Positions 34,557 through 44,774 of a DNA stretch of 64,000 nt are shown one piece after another. The notes below the pieces were generated by a model, which was not told the DNA's origin, searched no databases, and worked only from the letters and a program-made list of their open reading frames with translations. The stretch is from Pseudomonas sp. TH41 (GTDB lineage: Bacteria > Pseudomonadota > Gammaproteobacteria > Pseudomonadales > Pseudomonadaceae), in NCBI RefSeq assembly GCF_016650695.1, contig NZ_JAEKFH010000001.1:434001-498000 (forward strand), in the 5' to 3' direction. The position numbers were made by a program, and so were the translations under genes. Within the stretch, counting starts at the first letter, position 1. Each line of letters starts with the position of its first letter.

Positions 34557-35672
34557 ATGCAAAAGAAATTGCGTGTTGGTGTCTTAGGGGCTGGGTTAAT
34601 TGCTCAACTCGAACATATTCCGAATATCCTGAAGTTGAGTGGGCTGTTTGAACTGGTCGGTATCGCGGATGCTTCGGCGACCGTACGCCAATTCTTCCAC
34701 GACAAGCATTTGCCCGTGTATGAATCGCATCAACAATTGCTGAGCCAGGGCGAGCCGGAAGCGATCTTTGTGTGTTCGCCGGATTGCTACCACGCCGACA
34801 TGGTGATCGATGCGCTTAATGCCGGCTGCCATGTCTTCACTGAAAAGCCCATCTGCTACAGCCTGGAGGACGTCGCCCGTATCAAACAGGCACGTGATGC
34901 CAATGGTCGGGTTCTGCAGGTTGGCTACATGAAGCGCTTTGATCCTTCTTACCTGCTGCTGCGCGACATGTTGCCCGAAGACGGCGCCAAGCTGCGCATG
35001 GTCAGTGTGGAAGTGTGCGATCCGGACTCCTGGCCGTTCCGTGAACATCAGGGCGAACTGGTATTCGCCAATGATATTCCTCAAGCGCTCAGAGACGAGT
35101 TCAAGATCCGGCAGCGTGAGCAAGTGGTCCAGGCGCTGGGCGGGCAGCCCGATGAAAACAGCTTCCGTGGTTTTACGGGTGCGTACTGTTCAAGCCTGGT
35201 GCATGACATCAACGTTGTTCATGGGCTGCTGCAAAAAATGAATGTTTCCACGGTCGGCGTTGAAGCGGCCACCTTCTTTGCCAACGGCGATGGTGGGCAG
35301 GCCACGGTGCGGCTGAATACGCAGACCAGCCTGTGGCAAATGATGCACCTGACCGTTCCACAGGTGGCGGAGTATCACGAGCGTATCTCGCTGTATTTTG
35401 ATGACGCCGTGTACCACCTGGAATTCCCTTCGCCTTATCTGAATCACTTTCCCACTCGCTTGACCGTGTGGAAAGCCGATGGGCAGCACTCACAGAAAAC
35501 CGAGCACCGGGCCAACTACAAGGAAGCCTTTGTCGAGGAGATCAAATATTTCTGGGAAACCATTGTCAACGAAAGTACGCCGCTCAACACCCTCGAAGAT
35601 GCCGAGCGTGACACACGTCTGCTGTCCGCAATGGGACGCACTGCATTAAACAACTCAACACGTTCGATGTGA
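34557..35672 (+). CDS. Gfo/Idh/MocA-family oxidoreductase (first of three)
   Basis: 371 residues. NAD-binding GVLGAGLIAQLEHIPN at the N-terminus and the catalytic-Lys motif TEKPI near residue 98. It is longer than IolG and its active-site region (SSLVHDINVVHG) differs from that of the other two dehydrogenases in the island, so it may act on another inositol isomer or on an oxidised intermediate such as scyllo-inosose. An AGGAAAGAGA site precedes the ATG. It lies between iolE and an iolG-like gene with no room for a separate promoter. Confidence 0.87.
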   Translation: MQKKLRVGVLGAGLIAQLEHIPNILKLSGLFELVGIADASATVRQFFHDKHLPVYESHQQLLSQGEPEAIFVCSPDCYHADMVIDALNAGCHVFTEKPICYSLEDVARIKQARDANGRVLQVGYMKRFDPSYLLLRDMLPEDGAKLRMVSVEVCDPDSWPFREHQGELVFANDIPQALRDEFKIRQREQVVQALGGQPDENSFRGFTGAYCSSLVHDINVVHGLLQKMNVSTVGVEAATFFANGDGGQATVRLNTQTSLWQMMHLTVPQVAEYHERISLYFDDAVYHLEFPSPYLNHFPTRLTVWKADGQHSQKTEHRANYKEAFVEEIKYFWETIVNESTPLNTLEDAERDTRLLSAMGRTALNNSTRSM

Positions 35673-35681
35673 GAGGTGAGT

Positions 35682-36698
35682 ATGCGCAAGCTGAAAATTG
35701 CAGTGATCGGTGCCGGTGTCATTGGGAAAATGCACATCCAGAATCTGGTAAAAGGCGTGGACGGCGCAGAACTGGCGGCAGTGGCCTCTCCATCGATCGG
35801 CAAGCACAAGGAATGGCTGACTAACGCAGGCGTCAGAAATCAATTCGCGGATTACAAGGAAATGCTGGCAAGTGTGGAGGTTGATGCGGTGTGCATCTGC
35901 TCCGCCACCACCGCTCACCTGGAAATCGTCAAATACGTCGCCGGGCTCGGAAAGGCGATGTTCTGCGAAAAACCGCTGGATGTTGACTATCGGCAGAGCA
36001 AGGAAATTGCGGCCATCGTCAAAGAAGCCGGCGTGCCGTTCCAGGTCGGCTTCAATCGACGCTTTGACGCGCAGTTTCGTCAATTGCATCAGGTGGTCAG
36101 TGGTGGCGAAATCGGCAACCCTCAGGTGGTCAAAATCACCTCGCGCGAAGCCGAACTTCCACCACGTGGCGCACTCAAGTCGGCAGGCAATGTTTTTATC
36201 GACATCCATGTGCATGACTTCGATATGGCGCAGTACCTGATGGGCGACACCATCGAACGGGTGTATGTCGAAGGCGGGGCCATTGCTGACCCGTCGCGTG
36301 CGGATGAAGAAGGGTTTGTTGACACGACCATCATCACGCTGAAGTTCGCCAACGGTGGCGTGGGGGTGATTGATTGCTCGCTGAATGCTGTTTATGGTCA
36401 TGACCAATTGGCGGAGGTGCTGGGCTCCAAGGGGCTCGCGAAAATCCACAACCTCACGCCGACAACTGTAGAAATCTTCAAGGAAGAGGGCGTCAAGACA
36501 GAGAAGCCTTATTTCTCTTGCCTTGATCGTTACCCGCTATCTTATGCCAGCGAGCTCGCTGCCTTTGCCCATAGCGTGCTGAATAATAAACCTGTGCTAG
36601 TGGGCGCTAAAGAATCCCTGCAAGCCGAAAGAGTAGCATTGGCAGCAGATATTTCTTTAAAGGAACAACGTCCGGTATTTGTTAGGGAAGTCAACTGA
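35682..36698 (+). CDS. iolG: Inositol 2-dehydrogenase, IolG type
   Basis: 338 residues from ATG 35682, with AGGTGA directly upstream; GTG 35676 is less likely. Rossmann motif AVIGAGVIGKMHIQNL, catalytic Lys in CEKPL, and the DIHVHDFDMAQYLMGD segment whose Asp and His form the inositol dehydrogenase active site. It oxidises myo-inositol (or an epimer) to 2-keto-inositol with NAD. A second IolG-like gene lies at 37834-38862, so substrates may be divided between the two. Confidence 0.87.
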   Translation: MRKLKIAVIGAGVIGKMHIQNLVKGVDGAELAAVASPSIGKHKEWLTNAGVRNQFADYKEMLASVEVDAVCICSATTAHLEIVKYVAGLGKAMFCEKPLDVDYRQSKEIAAIVKEAGVPFQVGFNRRFDAQFRQLHQVVSGGEIGNPQVVKITSREAELPPRGALKSAGNVFIDIHVHDFDMAQYLMGDTIERVYVEGGAIADPSRADEEGFVDTTIITLKFANGGVGVIDCSLNAVYGHDQLAEVLGSKGLAKIHNLTPTTVEIFKEEGVKTEKPYFSCLDRYPLSYASELAAFAHSVLNNKPVLVGAKESLQAERVALAADISLKEQRPVFVREVN

Positions 36699-36753
36699 AA
36701 GTTCGGAAGTCAACAATAAGCATAAGAAGACAGTCCACTTTAGGAGATTCACC

Positions 36754-37719
36754 ATGAAGTCGCGGATCAAACATACATTGTTCCAGGGTGTTGTAACGGC
36801 TGTTTTAACTTCGGCAATAATGATTCCGTCAATTTCCAATGCTACAGACGAACCTGTGCGCATTGCCTTTGTTACACATGGGCAAGCGGGTGACTCTTAT
36901 TGGAACGCATTGAAGAAAGGCATGGAGGATGCGGCGAAGGAAACAGGCGCAAAAGTTTCCTACCAGGCCCCCGATGCCTTTGACCCGATTGCCATGTCGC
37001 GCATGATCGATGCCGCCGTCGCTGCCAAGGTCAATGGACTTGTCGTGTCTGTGCCGGATGCGAACGCACTGCAGAAGTCCATCAAGGCCGCCGATGCTTC
37101 CGGTATTCCAGTGATTGTCGTCGACTCCGGTGAAGACGATGTACAAAAAGTCGGTGCAAAGTTTTATGTGGGCAGTGCTGCCGAGTATTCCGCCGGGAAG
37201 ATGGCCGGTGAGCGTTACAAGGCGGCGGGGGTGAAAAACCCGATCTGTCTGAATCACGAAGTCGGTAACGTTGCTATCGATGACCGTTGCCGTGGATTCA
37301 AGGACGGCATGGGTGGCAATGCTCCCGTTGTGGCCATGACGCTGGACCCGACCGATATCACCTCGCGAGTGGGCGCCTACCTGGCGAGCCATCCGGATGT
37401 CGACGGCATTCTGGCGACCAGTTCCAGCGTGGCGAACGTATTGATTGTCGACTTGCGCAAGAAAGGAACGTTAACCAAGTACAAGTTCGGCAGCTTTGAT
37501 GTGTCCCCTGAGTTGCTCGATGGTGTGGCCAAAGGCGACGTGTTCTTTGCGCTGGATGCACAGCAATACATGATGGGCTACTTGCCCGTAGTCATGCTCA
37601 CCAAGCAAGCCAAGTATGGTCTGCTGCCACTGAACAATGTGTACACCGGTCCGCTGTTCGTCAGCACCAAGACGGACGCGGAAAAAGTATTGACGCTCAG
37701 TAAGCAAGGCTACCGCTAA
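36754..37719 (+). CDS. Periplasmic sugar/inositol-binding protein of an ABC importer
   Basis: 321 residues from ATG 36754, with AGGAG upstream; the longer in-frame start is not supported. Signal peptide to about residue 31 (SAIMIPSISNA). The mature protein is a type-1 periplasmic binding protein of the ribose/fructose group: VRIAFVTHGQAGDSYWNALK, GIPVIVVDSG. With the permease and ATPase genes downstream it forms an importer, most probably for inositol given the surrounding catabolic genes. Confidence 0.88.
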   Translation: MKSRIKHTLFQGVVTAVLTSAIMIPSISNATDEPVRIAFVTHGQAGDSYWNALKKGMEDAAKETGAKVSYQAPDAFDPIAMSRMIDAAVAAKVNGLVVSVPDANALQKSIKAADASGIPVIVVDSGEDDVQKVGAKFYVGSAAEYSAGKMAGERYKAAGVKNPICLNHEVGNVAIDDRCRGFKDGMGGNAPVVAMTLDPTDITSRVGAYLASHPDVDGILATSSSVANVLIVDLRKKGTLTKYKFGSFDVSPELLDGVAKGDVFFALDAQQYMMGYLPVVMLTKQAKYGLLPLNNVYTGPLFVSTKTDAEKVLTLSKQGYR

Positions 37720-37833
37720 TCTCACCATCAATCCGGCCACATGACGGGTGTTGCAGTGGGATAAACGCAAAAGCAGCGACTTCCAGAAGTCATGAATTCG
37801 CTCTTTGTGTGGCCGAAATATACGGGGCATGAA

Positions 37834-38862
37834 ATGAAAACAACAATAAAAATCGGCATCGTAGGCCTGGGTCGTATTGGTAAGAACCATGCGCGCAATC
37901 TGGCACAGCGGGTACGTGGTGCAGAACTGATTGCGGGATCCAGTCCGGTTGCCGCCGAACGTGAGTGGGCCGGGAAAGAACTGGGTATCACGCGACTTTA
38001 TGAAAACATGGAGTCGCTACTGGCGGATAAGGACGTCGATGCCGTGTGGCTTGCTACCCCGACGTCATTGCATGCCGAGCAAATTGTTTCGGCACTCGAA
38101 GCCGGTAAACACGTATTTTGCGAAAAGCCATTGGCACTCACCGAAGCAGAGTGCGAGCGGGTCCTGGCGGCGGCCGACAAGTACGCTTCGCAAACGGTCA
38201 TGATCGGGTTCATGCGCCGCTACGATCCGGCGTATGTAGAAGCCAAGCGTCTGTTGAACAATGGCGATCTGGGCCGACTGTTCCGCCTGCATTGCGCTTC
38301 GCTGGATGCGATTGATACCAATGGCTTCTTTGTTGATTTTGCGCCGACCTCGGGCGGTCTGTTCCTGGACTGCAGCATTCACGACATCGACGTCGCCCTT
38401 TGGATGACTGACGGTGCAAAACCCGTGTCGGTTTCCGCTACCGGCATCCGCGCCATGTATCCAGGCCTGGCCGCCTGCAATGACGTCGATACCGCCACTG
38501 CCACCGTTCTATTCGAGAACGACATTCTCGCGACCTTTCATGCCTCCCGCACTTCCCATCACGGCGATGAAACCTCGTTGCAGTTGGTGGGGACCGATGC
38601 CTCCCTGGCACTTGGCGTAGGCGGAACCCCGGTTTCAGAAGTCAGTGTCCAGAAGGGCAATGCCAACCACTCCGATAGGGTAGTGGATTTCTTTGGTCGC
38701 TTTGAGCAAGCCTTTGTCCTGGAAGCACAAGCCTTTGTCGATGCCATCAGCAGTGGCGACACCTTGAGGGGCCGCTTGTTGGAGGCACAAGCCGCCACCC
38801 GTATTGGCGTTGCCATGCGGGAAGCATTGGAACAGCAAAAAATCGTTAACTTCGATAACTGA
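37834..38862 (+). CDS. Second IolG-type inositol dehydrogenase
   Basis: 342 residues from ATG 37834. NAD-binding IGIVGLGRIGKNHARNLA, catalytic Lys in FCEKPLAL, and active-site DCSIHDIDVALWMTDGAKP. Closer to classic IolG of Gram-negative bacteria than the 371-residue member. It interrupts the ABC transporter genes, sitting between the binding protein and the permease. A candidate Hfq/Crc site lies in codons 2-5. It may use myo-inositol while its neighbour takes an epimer, or the reverse. Confidence 0.87.
   Translation: MKTTIKIGIVGLGRIGKNHARNLAQRVRGAELIAGSSPVAAEREWAGKELGITRLYENMESLLADKDVDAVWLATPTSLHAEQIVSALEAGKHVFCEKPLALTEAECERVLAAADKYASQTVMIGFMRRYDPAYVEAKRLLNNGDLGRLFRLHCASLDAIDTNGFFVDFAPTSGGLFLDCSIHDIDVALWMTDGAKPVSVSATGIRAMYPGLAACNDVDTATATVLFENDILATFHASRTSHHGDETSLQLVGTDASLALGVGGTPVSEVSVQKGNANHSDRVVDFFGRFEQAFVLEAQAFVDAISSGDTLRGRLLEAQAATRIGVAMREALEQQKIVNFDN
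37839..37846 (+). promoter_or_regulatory. Candidate Hfq/Crc motif in the second IolG-type gene
   Basis: AACAACAA followed by TAAAAA begins at the second codon. This is an exact AAnAAnAA motif in the position used by Hfq/Crc for translational repression of catabolic genes. Motif seen; regulation inferred. Confidence 0.45.
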
Positions 38863-38996
38863 TAAGTATCCGGGATTTCATTGGTCGCACTGTCGAGCGC
38901 ATCAAGCCTACAGGCCCGCGCTCGATAGGCATCCTGGTATCAATGGCCTCCTAGTTTATTTGGAAATAGTAATTTCTAGACCAAATGGAGAAGAAA

Positions 38997-40145
38997 ATGA
39001 ATGCCACAAGTGTTGAAGTGCCCAAAAGCATACAGATAACAAAGAAGGGTATTGGCAGCGATTCAAAACGCTTGGCCAAGCAATCGATTTTTGCGCGTGT
39101 TATGCATCGCCCTGAGTCGGGCGCTGTATCGGGTCTGCTATTTGTTTATGTATTTTTTCTCCTGTTTGCAAACGGCAGCGGGATGTTTGGCGCCGAAGGG
39201 ATGCTGAACATTTTCAAAGTGGCTGCAGAACTTGGGATTTTGGCGGTTTCGGTTTCCTTGCTGATGATTGCGGGTGAGTTTGATCTATCGATCGGATCCA
39301 TGATTGCACTTTCGGGTCTGATGATCGGCGTTGGCGTTACCAAGTTGGGGTTGTCATTACCGGTCGCGGTGATGATGGCGTTTGTATTCAGTTTGATGAT
39401 CGGCGCGTTCAACGGTTATTTGGTGGTTCGCACCAAATTGCCATCGTTCATTGTGACCTTGGCGACAATGTTCATCTTGCGCGGTGTCGCCGTAGCGGTA
39501 ACGCGTCTATTGACCGGTAAAACGCAAATTTCTTATGTCGTGAATGAGCTCAATGAAAACTCTTGGGTAGTGTCCATTTTTTCAGGGCACCTCTTTGGCG
39601 GACTGTTCCAGTACCTCGCGGAACATGGCGTGATCACGATGCGTCCGGATGGACTGGCGTCAGTCCCCGGCATTCCGGTATCGATCCTGTGGTGGGTAGC
39701 TGCTACCGGGCTGGCGACGTGGGTACTGCTGCGTACTCGTCTGGGGAACTGGATCTTCGCAACAGGTGGTGATGCCAATGCCGCCCGCAATATGGGCGTG
39801 CCGGTGGATAAAGTAAAAATCCTGCTCTTCATGTTCTCGGCGCTGATGGCGACATTGTTTGCCACCATACAAGTTTTGGAGTCGGGGTCTGCCGACACAA
39901 TGCGCGGTGTCCAAAAAGAGTTTGAAGCCATTATTGCCGCGGTCATTGGTGGTTCTTTATTGACCGGAGGATATGGTTCTGCGGTGGGGTCTATGGTCGG
40001 CGCCTTGATTTTCGGTACGGTTCAAGTTGGCATGTTCTACACCGGGATCGATACGGATTGGTTCAAGGTTTTCCTGGGGCTGATGGTTCTGATTGCGGTG
40101 TTGTTTAACGATTACATCCGCAAGATGGCAACCAGCAGCCGATAA
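38997..40145 (+). CDS. ABC importer permease, ribose/fructose/inositol family
   Basis: 382 residues from ATG 38997, with GGAGA just upstream. A hydrophilic N-terminus of about 45 residues precedes about ten helices; typical motifs are [40 protein letters not shown] and the late [20 protein letters not shown]. It is the FrcC/IatP-type membrane channel, used as a homodimer with the ATPase encoded 20 bases downstream. Confidence 0.9.
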   Translation: MNATSVEVPKSIQITKKGIGSDSKRLAKQSIFARVMHRPESGAVSGLLFVYVFFLLFANGSGMFGAEGMLNIFKVAAELGILAVSVSLLMIAGEFDLSIGSMIALSGLMIGVGVTKLGLSLPVAVMMAFVFSLMIGAFNGYLVVRTKLPSFIVTLATMFILRGVAVAVTRLLTGKTQISYVVNELNENSWVVSIFSGHLFGGLFQYLAEHGVITMRPDGLASVPGIPVSILWWVAATGLATWVLLRTRLGNWIFATGGDANAARNMGVPVDKVKILLFMFSALMATLFATIQVLESGSADTMRGVQKEFEAIIAAVIGGSLLTGGYGSAVGSMVGALIFGTVQVGMFYTGIDTDWFKVFLGLMVLIAVLFNDYIRKMATSSR

Positions 40146-40165
40146 GTTTCTACAGGAGATTTAAA

Positions 40166-40942
40166 ATGCTTCCAGTAATTGAACTTGCCAATGTCAGAAA
40201 AACCTTCGGTTCAGTTGTTGCCCTTCAGGGTGTGTCATTTGATGTTTGTCCAGGCGAAGTGCATTGCTTGCTTGGGGATAACGGTGCGGGCAAGTCCACC
40301 CTGATTAAGGTGTTGTCTGGTGTGCATCAGCCCAGTGCCGGCGGCATTCGTATCAACGGCAAGGACGTCTTGTTCAAGAGCCCGCGCGATGCCTATCAAG
40401 CCGGTGTCGCAACCGTGTTCCAGGACTTGGCGATGCTGCCTTTGATGAGTATCAGCCGTAACTTTTTCCTGGGGCGTGAACCGACCAAGGGCCGAGGCTT
40501 GATGCGGCGTTTTGATGCGAAGTACGCCGATCAAGTGACCCGTGAGGAAATGGTACGGATCGGCATCGATATTCGTGATCCGGCGCAGGCCGTCGGAACC
40601 CTGTCGGGTGGCGAGCGGCAAGGATTGGCCATCGCTCGAGCGACCTATTTCGGCGCCAAAGTCTTGATCCTGGATGAGCCGACTTCAGCGCTGGGTGTCC
40701 ATCAGGCCAGCATGGTCTTGAAATATATAGCCAAGGCCAGAAACGATGGCATCGGCGTGGTGTTTATTACCCACAACATCAACCACGCCTACCCGATTGG
40801 CGATCGCTTCACCCTGCTCAATCGAGGCACAAACCACGGTACCTACAAGAAAACCGATATTTCTCGCGAAGAAATTTTGCGTGTGATGGCCGGTGGTGAG
40901 GACCTGGACACGCTCGTGGAGACGCCGGGCGTTGTGATTTGA
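40166..40942 (+). CDS. ABC importer ATPase, single-domain (FrcA type)
   Basis: 258 residues, half the size of RbsA or MglA, with a single nucleotide-binding domain: Walker [11 protein letters not shown], signature [14 protein letters not shown], Walker [13 protein letters not shown]-loop FITHNINHA. This single-domain form is that of FrcA from the fructose importer of rhizobia and of some inositol importers. AGGAG precedes the ATG. It energises uptake together with the permease and binding protein of the island. Confidence 0.91.
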   Translation: MLPVIELANVRKTFGSVVALQGVSFDVCPGEVHCLLGDNGAGKSTLIKVLSGVHQPSAGGIRINGKDVLFKSPRDAYQAGVATVFQDLAMLPLMSISRNFFLGREPTKGRGLMRRFDAKYADQVTREEMVRIGIDIRDPAQAVGTLSGGERQGLAIARATYFGAKVLILDEPTSALGVHQASMVLKYIAKARNDGIGVVFITHNINHAYPIGDRFTLLNRGTNHGTYKKTDISREEILRVMAGGEDLDTLVETPGVVI

Positions 40943-40967
40943 GTGATCAGGATTACGAGGGCTGAAG

Positions 40968-42899
40968 ATGGGAAATTTAACGAAGTTTGCAAATGATCGC
41001 CCTTTAGACCTCATTTGCCTTGGGCGTTTGCTGGTTGACCTTTATGCCACCAACATTGGTGCACGCCTGGAAGATGTCAGCCACTTTGCCAAATACCTGG
41101 GCGGCTCTTCGGGTAACGTGGCGTTCGGTACTGCCCGGCTGGGCCTGAAGTCGGCGATGTTGAGCCGGGTGGGTAACGATCAGATGGGGCAGTTTCTGAT
41201 CGAGACACTGGCGGCAGAAGGCTGTGATGTATCGCAACTCAAGCGCGACCCTGAACATCTTACGGGTCTGGTGTTGCTTGGTATCAAGGACCGCGAGAGC
41301 TTCCCGCTGTTGTTCTATCGCGACCATTGCGCCGATATGGCGCTTTCGGTTGATGATATCGACCAATCCTTTATTGCCTCCAGCAAGGCGCTGGCCATTA
41401 CCGGCACGCACTTCTCGCAACCAGGGGTACACGCCGCTGCCAGCCTTGCCCTCGACTTTGCTCGCCGCAATAACGTACGCACGGTGCTGGATATCGACTA
41501 CCGCCCTGTGTTGTGGGGGCTTGCCGAAAAGCGTGACGGCGAAACGCGCTTTATCGCCGATTCCAGTGTCACCCAACACCTGCAAACCATCCTGCCGCAG
41601 TTCGACTTGATCGTCGGGACCGAGGAAGAGTTTCGCATCGCTGGCGGCATGGACGATCTTATCGCCTGTCTACGAGTGGTTCGCCGACTGTCGGACGCCA
41701 CTTTAGTGGTGAAGCTCGGTGCGCTGGGGTGCGTGGTGATCGACGGTGCCATCCCCGCCCAAATTGAGGACGCCGGTGTACAGAGAGGCGTCCAAGTGGA
41801 GGTGCTCAATGTGCTGGGTGCCGGAGATGCTTTCTTGTCTGGCTTCTTGTCAGGCTGGTTACGCGGCGAAGACTATACGTCCTGCTGCCGCTACGCCAAT
41901 GCCTGTGGCGCGTTGGTCGTGAGTCGTCACGGTTGTGCTCCGGCCATGCCGACGCCAGCAGAGCTGAGCTATTTCCTCGAAACTCAACCGGTGCGGCCAG
42001 CCGAGGACAAATGTCTCAACCACCTGCATCGTGTGACGGTACCTCGTCCTCAATGGGACGAACTCTTGGTATTGGCTTTCGATCATCGTGTCCAGTTACT
42101 TGAGTTGGCTCGGCAGAACAGTCTGCCCGAGTCGCACATCGGCAAGCTCAAGCAACTGCTGGTCGAGGCGGTGGCCGAGGTGGAACGTGAATACGGCTTG
42201 GCTGGCAAGGTCGGGATTCTGGCAGATGACCTCTATGGCCAGGATGCCTTGAACGATGCGACAGGTCGCGGCTGGTGGATCGGTCGCCCGGTCGAGTTGC
42301 CGTTGTCCAATCCGCTTCAGTTCGAGTGGGGACGGTCAATCGGCTCACATCTGCTCAGTTGGCCCAAGGAACATGTGATCAAGTGCCTGGTGCAGTACCA
42401 CCCCGATGACACGCTTAAAAACCGCCTGGAGCAGGAGGCACAGCTGCTGGCGCTCTACCAGGCGGCTCAGGTGTCGGGTCACGAATTGCTGCTGGAAGTG
42501 ATTCCTCCCAAGAAAATGCAGCAGTGGCCGGACACCGTCTACCGCGCATTGCAGCGTCTTTACGACCTGGGTATCGCTCCCGAATGGTGGAAGCTGGAGC
42601 AAGTCTCTGCGCCGATGTGGCAGCAGATTGATGCGTTGATTCATGCGCGCGATCCGTACTGCCGTGGCGTGGTGTTACTGGGGCTCAATGCACCGGCCGA
42701 GTCCCTGCGTGAGGGCTTCCGGGCCGCACGCGCCTCGAAGACCTGCCGTGGTTTCACGGTTGGCCGCACCATTTTCTACGAACCCAGCCGCAAATGGTTT
42801 CAGGGTGAACTCGACGATGAGGGGGTCAAGCGTGAAGTCGCGGCCAACTTCGTGGAGCTGATTCAAGCCTGGCGTGAAGAGTCCGGGAGGGCTGCCTGA
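40968..42899 (+). CDS. iolC: 5-dehydro-2-deoxygluconokinase fused to a DUF2090 aldolase-like domain
   Basis: 643 residues. Residues 1 to about 330 are a PfkB-type kinase: DLICLGRLLVDLYATNIGAR, KYLGGSSGNVAFGTARLG and the catalytic VLGAGDAFLSGFLSGWL. The rest is DUF2090 (VLAFDHRVQLLELARQN), an aldolase-fold domain thought to cleave the phosphorylated product, the job done by separate IolJ elsewhere. Together they would convert 5-dehydro-2-deoxygluconate to dihydroxyacetone phosphate and malonate semialdehyde. Its stop shares one base with the iolD start. Confidence 0.92.
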   Translation: MGNLTKFANDRPLDLICLGRLLVDLYATNIGARLEDVSHFAKYLGGSSGNVAFGTARLGLKSAMLSRVGNDQMGQFLIETLAAEGCDVSQLKRDPEHLTGLVLLGIKDRESFPLLFYRDHCADMALSVDDIDQSFIASSKALAITGTHFSQPGVHAAASLALDFARRNNVRTVLDIDYRPVLWGLAEKRDGETRFIADSSVTQHLQTILPQFDLIVGTEEEFRIAGGMDDLIACLRVVRRLSDATLVVKLGALGCVVIDGAIPAQIEDAGVQRGVQVEVLNVLGAGDAFLSGFLSGWLRGEDYTSCCRYANACGALVVSRHGCAPAMPTPAELSYFLETQPVRPAEDKCLNHLHRVTVPRPQWDELLVLAFDHRVQLLELARQNSLPESHIGKLKQLLVEAVAEVEREYGLAGKVGILADDLYGQDALNDATGRGWWIGRPVELPLSNPLQFEWGRSIGSHLLSWPKEHVIKCLVQYHPDDTLKNRLEQEAQLLALYQAAQVSGHELLLEVIPPKKMQQWPDTVYRALQRLYDLGIAPEWWKLEQVSAPMWQQIDALIHARDPYCRGVVLLGLNAPAESLREGFRAARASKTCRGFTVGRTIFYEPSRKWFQGELDDEGVKREVAANFVELIQAWREESGRAA

Positions 42900-44763
42900 T
42901 GTCCACTATTCGATTGACCATGGCCCAGGCACTGGTGCGTTATCTTGCCGCGCAGCGGGTCGAGATCGACGGCGAGCGTCTGCCGCTGTTCGCAGGCTGT
43001 TTTGCCATCTTCGGCCACGGCAACGTGGCGGGTGTCGGCGAAGCGCTCTACCAGCAGCGCGAGGATTTCCCCACCTATCGTGCGCACAATGAGCAGGGCA
43101 TGGCGCATGCCGCGATTGCCTACGCCAAGGCGCACTTTCGCAAGCGCATGATGGCGGTGACCACCAGTATTGGCCCGGGTGCCACCAATCTGGTCACGGC
43201 TGCCGCGCTGGCCCACGTGAATCGGCTACCGGTGCTGCTGTTGCCTGGCGACGTGTTTGTTTCACGGGCACCGGACCCGGTGCTGCAGCAAATTGAAGAC
43301 AGCGTCGATGGAAGCGTGTCGGCCAATGACAGCTTGCGGCCGGTGTCGCGCTACTTCGACCGCATCATTCGCCCCGAGCAATTGCTGACGGCCTTGCCGC
43401 GTGCGATCTCGATTTTGACCGACCCGGCCCAGTGCGGCCCAGTGACACTGGCCTTGCCGCAGGACGTGCAAACCGAGGCCTATGATTACCCGGTTGAATT
43501 TTTCAACGAGCGGCTGGTGCGCATTCGCTGCCTGACGGCTGCCGAGGATGAGCTGGCCGAGGCCATCCAGGCGATTCGCCAGGCCCGCAAACCAGTGATC
43601 ATCTCCGGTGGGGGTGTGCTGTACTCCGGTGCCGGTGCTGCGTTACGTACCTTCGCCGAGACCTTCGGTGTGCCGGTCTGTGAAACCCAGGCGGGTAAGA
43701 GCGCCTTGCCGTGGGACCACCCGCTGCAACTGGGGGCGGTCGGTGTGACCGGTTCACCGGCGGCCAACGAGCTGGCGAGCGAGGCTGACCTGGTGTTGGC
43801 CGTCGGCACCCGTTTGCAGGACTTCACAACGGGCTCGCACAGCCTGTTCAGCCAGGCCCGGTTATTGTCGATCAACGTCAACACCTTTGATGCGCTGAAA
43901 TGGCGTGGTCAAGGCTTGGTGGCGGACGCTCGCTGGGCATTGGACCAACTGACCAGACAACTGGGCAGCGACTGGCAGGCCGAGGCGCAATGGACCGAAC
44001 GTGCGCGCAGGCTGGCGCACGGTTGGCGCGAAACAGTGCAAGGCGTCACCAGCCGGTGTGAAGTGCCGGGCGCTGGCTACCTTCCCTATGATGCCGAAGT
44101 GATTGGTGCCGTACAGCGCTCGCACCCAGACTCGGCCCGACACGACATCGTGGTGTGTGCCGCCGGTACGCTGCCTGCCGAGCTGCACAAGTTGTGGCGG
44201 GCGGGCGCGGCAGGCGCCTACCACATGGAGTATGGCTACTCCTGCATGGGCTACGAGGTGGCGGGGGGCTGGGGGTGAAGATGGCCTGCCCGGAACGGGA
44301 AGTCATTGTGATGGTGGGCGATGGGTCCTACCTGATGATGAATTCGGAGTTGGCGACGTCCGTAATGCTGGGTCAAAAGCTGATCGTGGTGTTGCTGGAC
44401 AACCGAGGTTACGGCTGCATCAACCGTTTGCAGCAGGCCTGTGGTGGCGAGCCCTTCAACAACATGCTCGAAAACTGCCTGACCGGTCCGCAGGGATTGC
44501 CTGAGATCGACTTCGCGAAACATGCGCAAGCGCTGGGCGCCAAGGCCGAGCACGTGTTCGATATCGCCGGACTGGAAGCGGCCATGGTGCGCGCCAGGCA
44601 AAGCGAACGCAGTTATGTGGTCGTTATCGATACCGATGCACGGCGTACTACCCAGGAAGGCGGCTGCTGGTGGGAAGTCTCGGTACCGCAAGTGTCGCAG
44701 CGCTCACAAGTGCAAGAGGCGCGTGCCGCCTATGAGTCGGCCAGAAAGGTGCAGCGCATCTAA
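42899..44763 (+). pseudogene. iolD: 3D-trihydroxycyclohexane-1,2-dione hydrolase, frameshifted
   Basis: The gene reads as two frames. The first (42899-44278, 459 codons) covers the ThDP PYR domain, with the catalytic Glu in HNEQGMAHAAIAYAKA, and the middle domain, and ends EVAGGWG-stop. The second continues with VKMACPEREVIVMVGDGSYL, the ThDP/Mg motif, to 44763. Adding one G to the G6 run at 44263-44268 restores AGGLGVK and a 621-residue protein, near normal IolD length. The cause may be mutation or a sequencing error. An ATG at 44281, three bases past the stop and after GGGGGTGAAG, could restart translation. Confidence 0.85.
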
Positions 44764-44774
44764 GGGGGAACAAC

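Noticed and set aside
37778..37791. GACTTC-CA-GAAGTC hairpin as a terminator after the binding-protein gene
   Set aside because: Two-base loop, short stem and no T-run; the downstream dehydrogenase appears to be in the same transcript.
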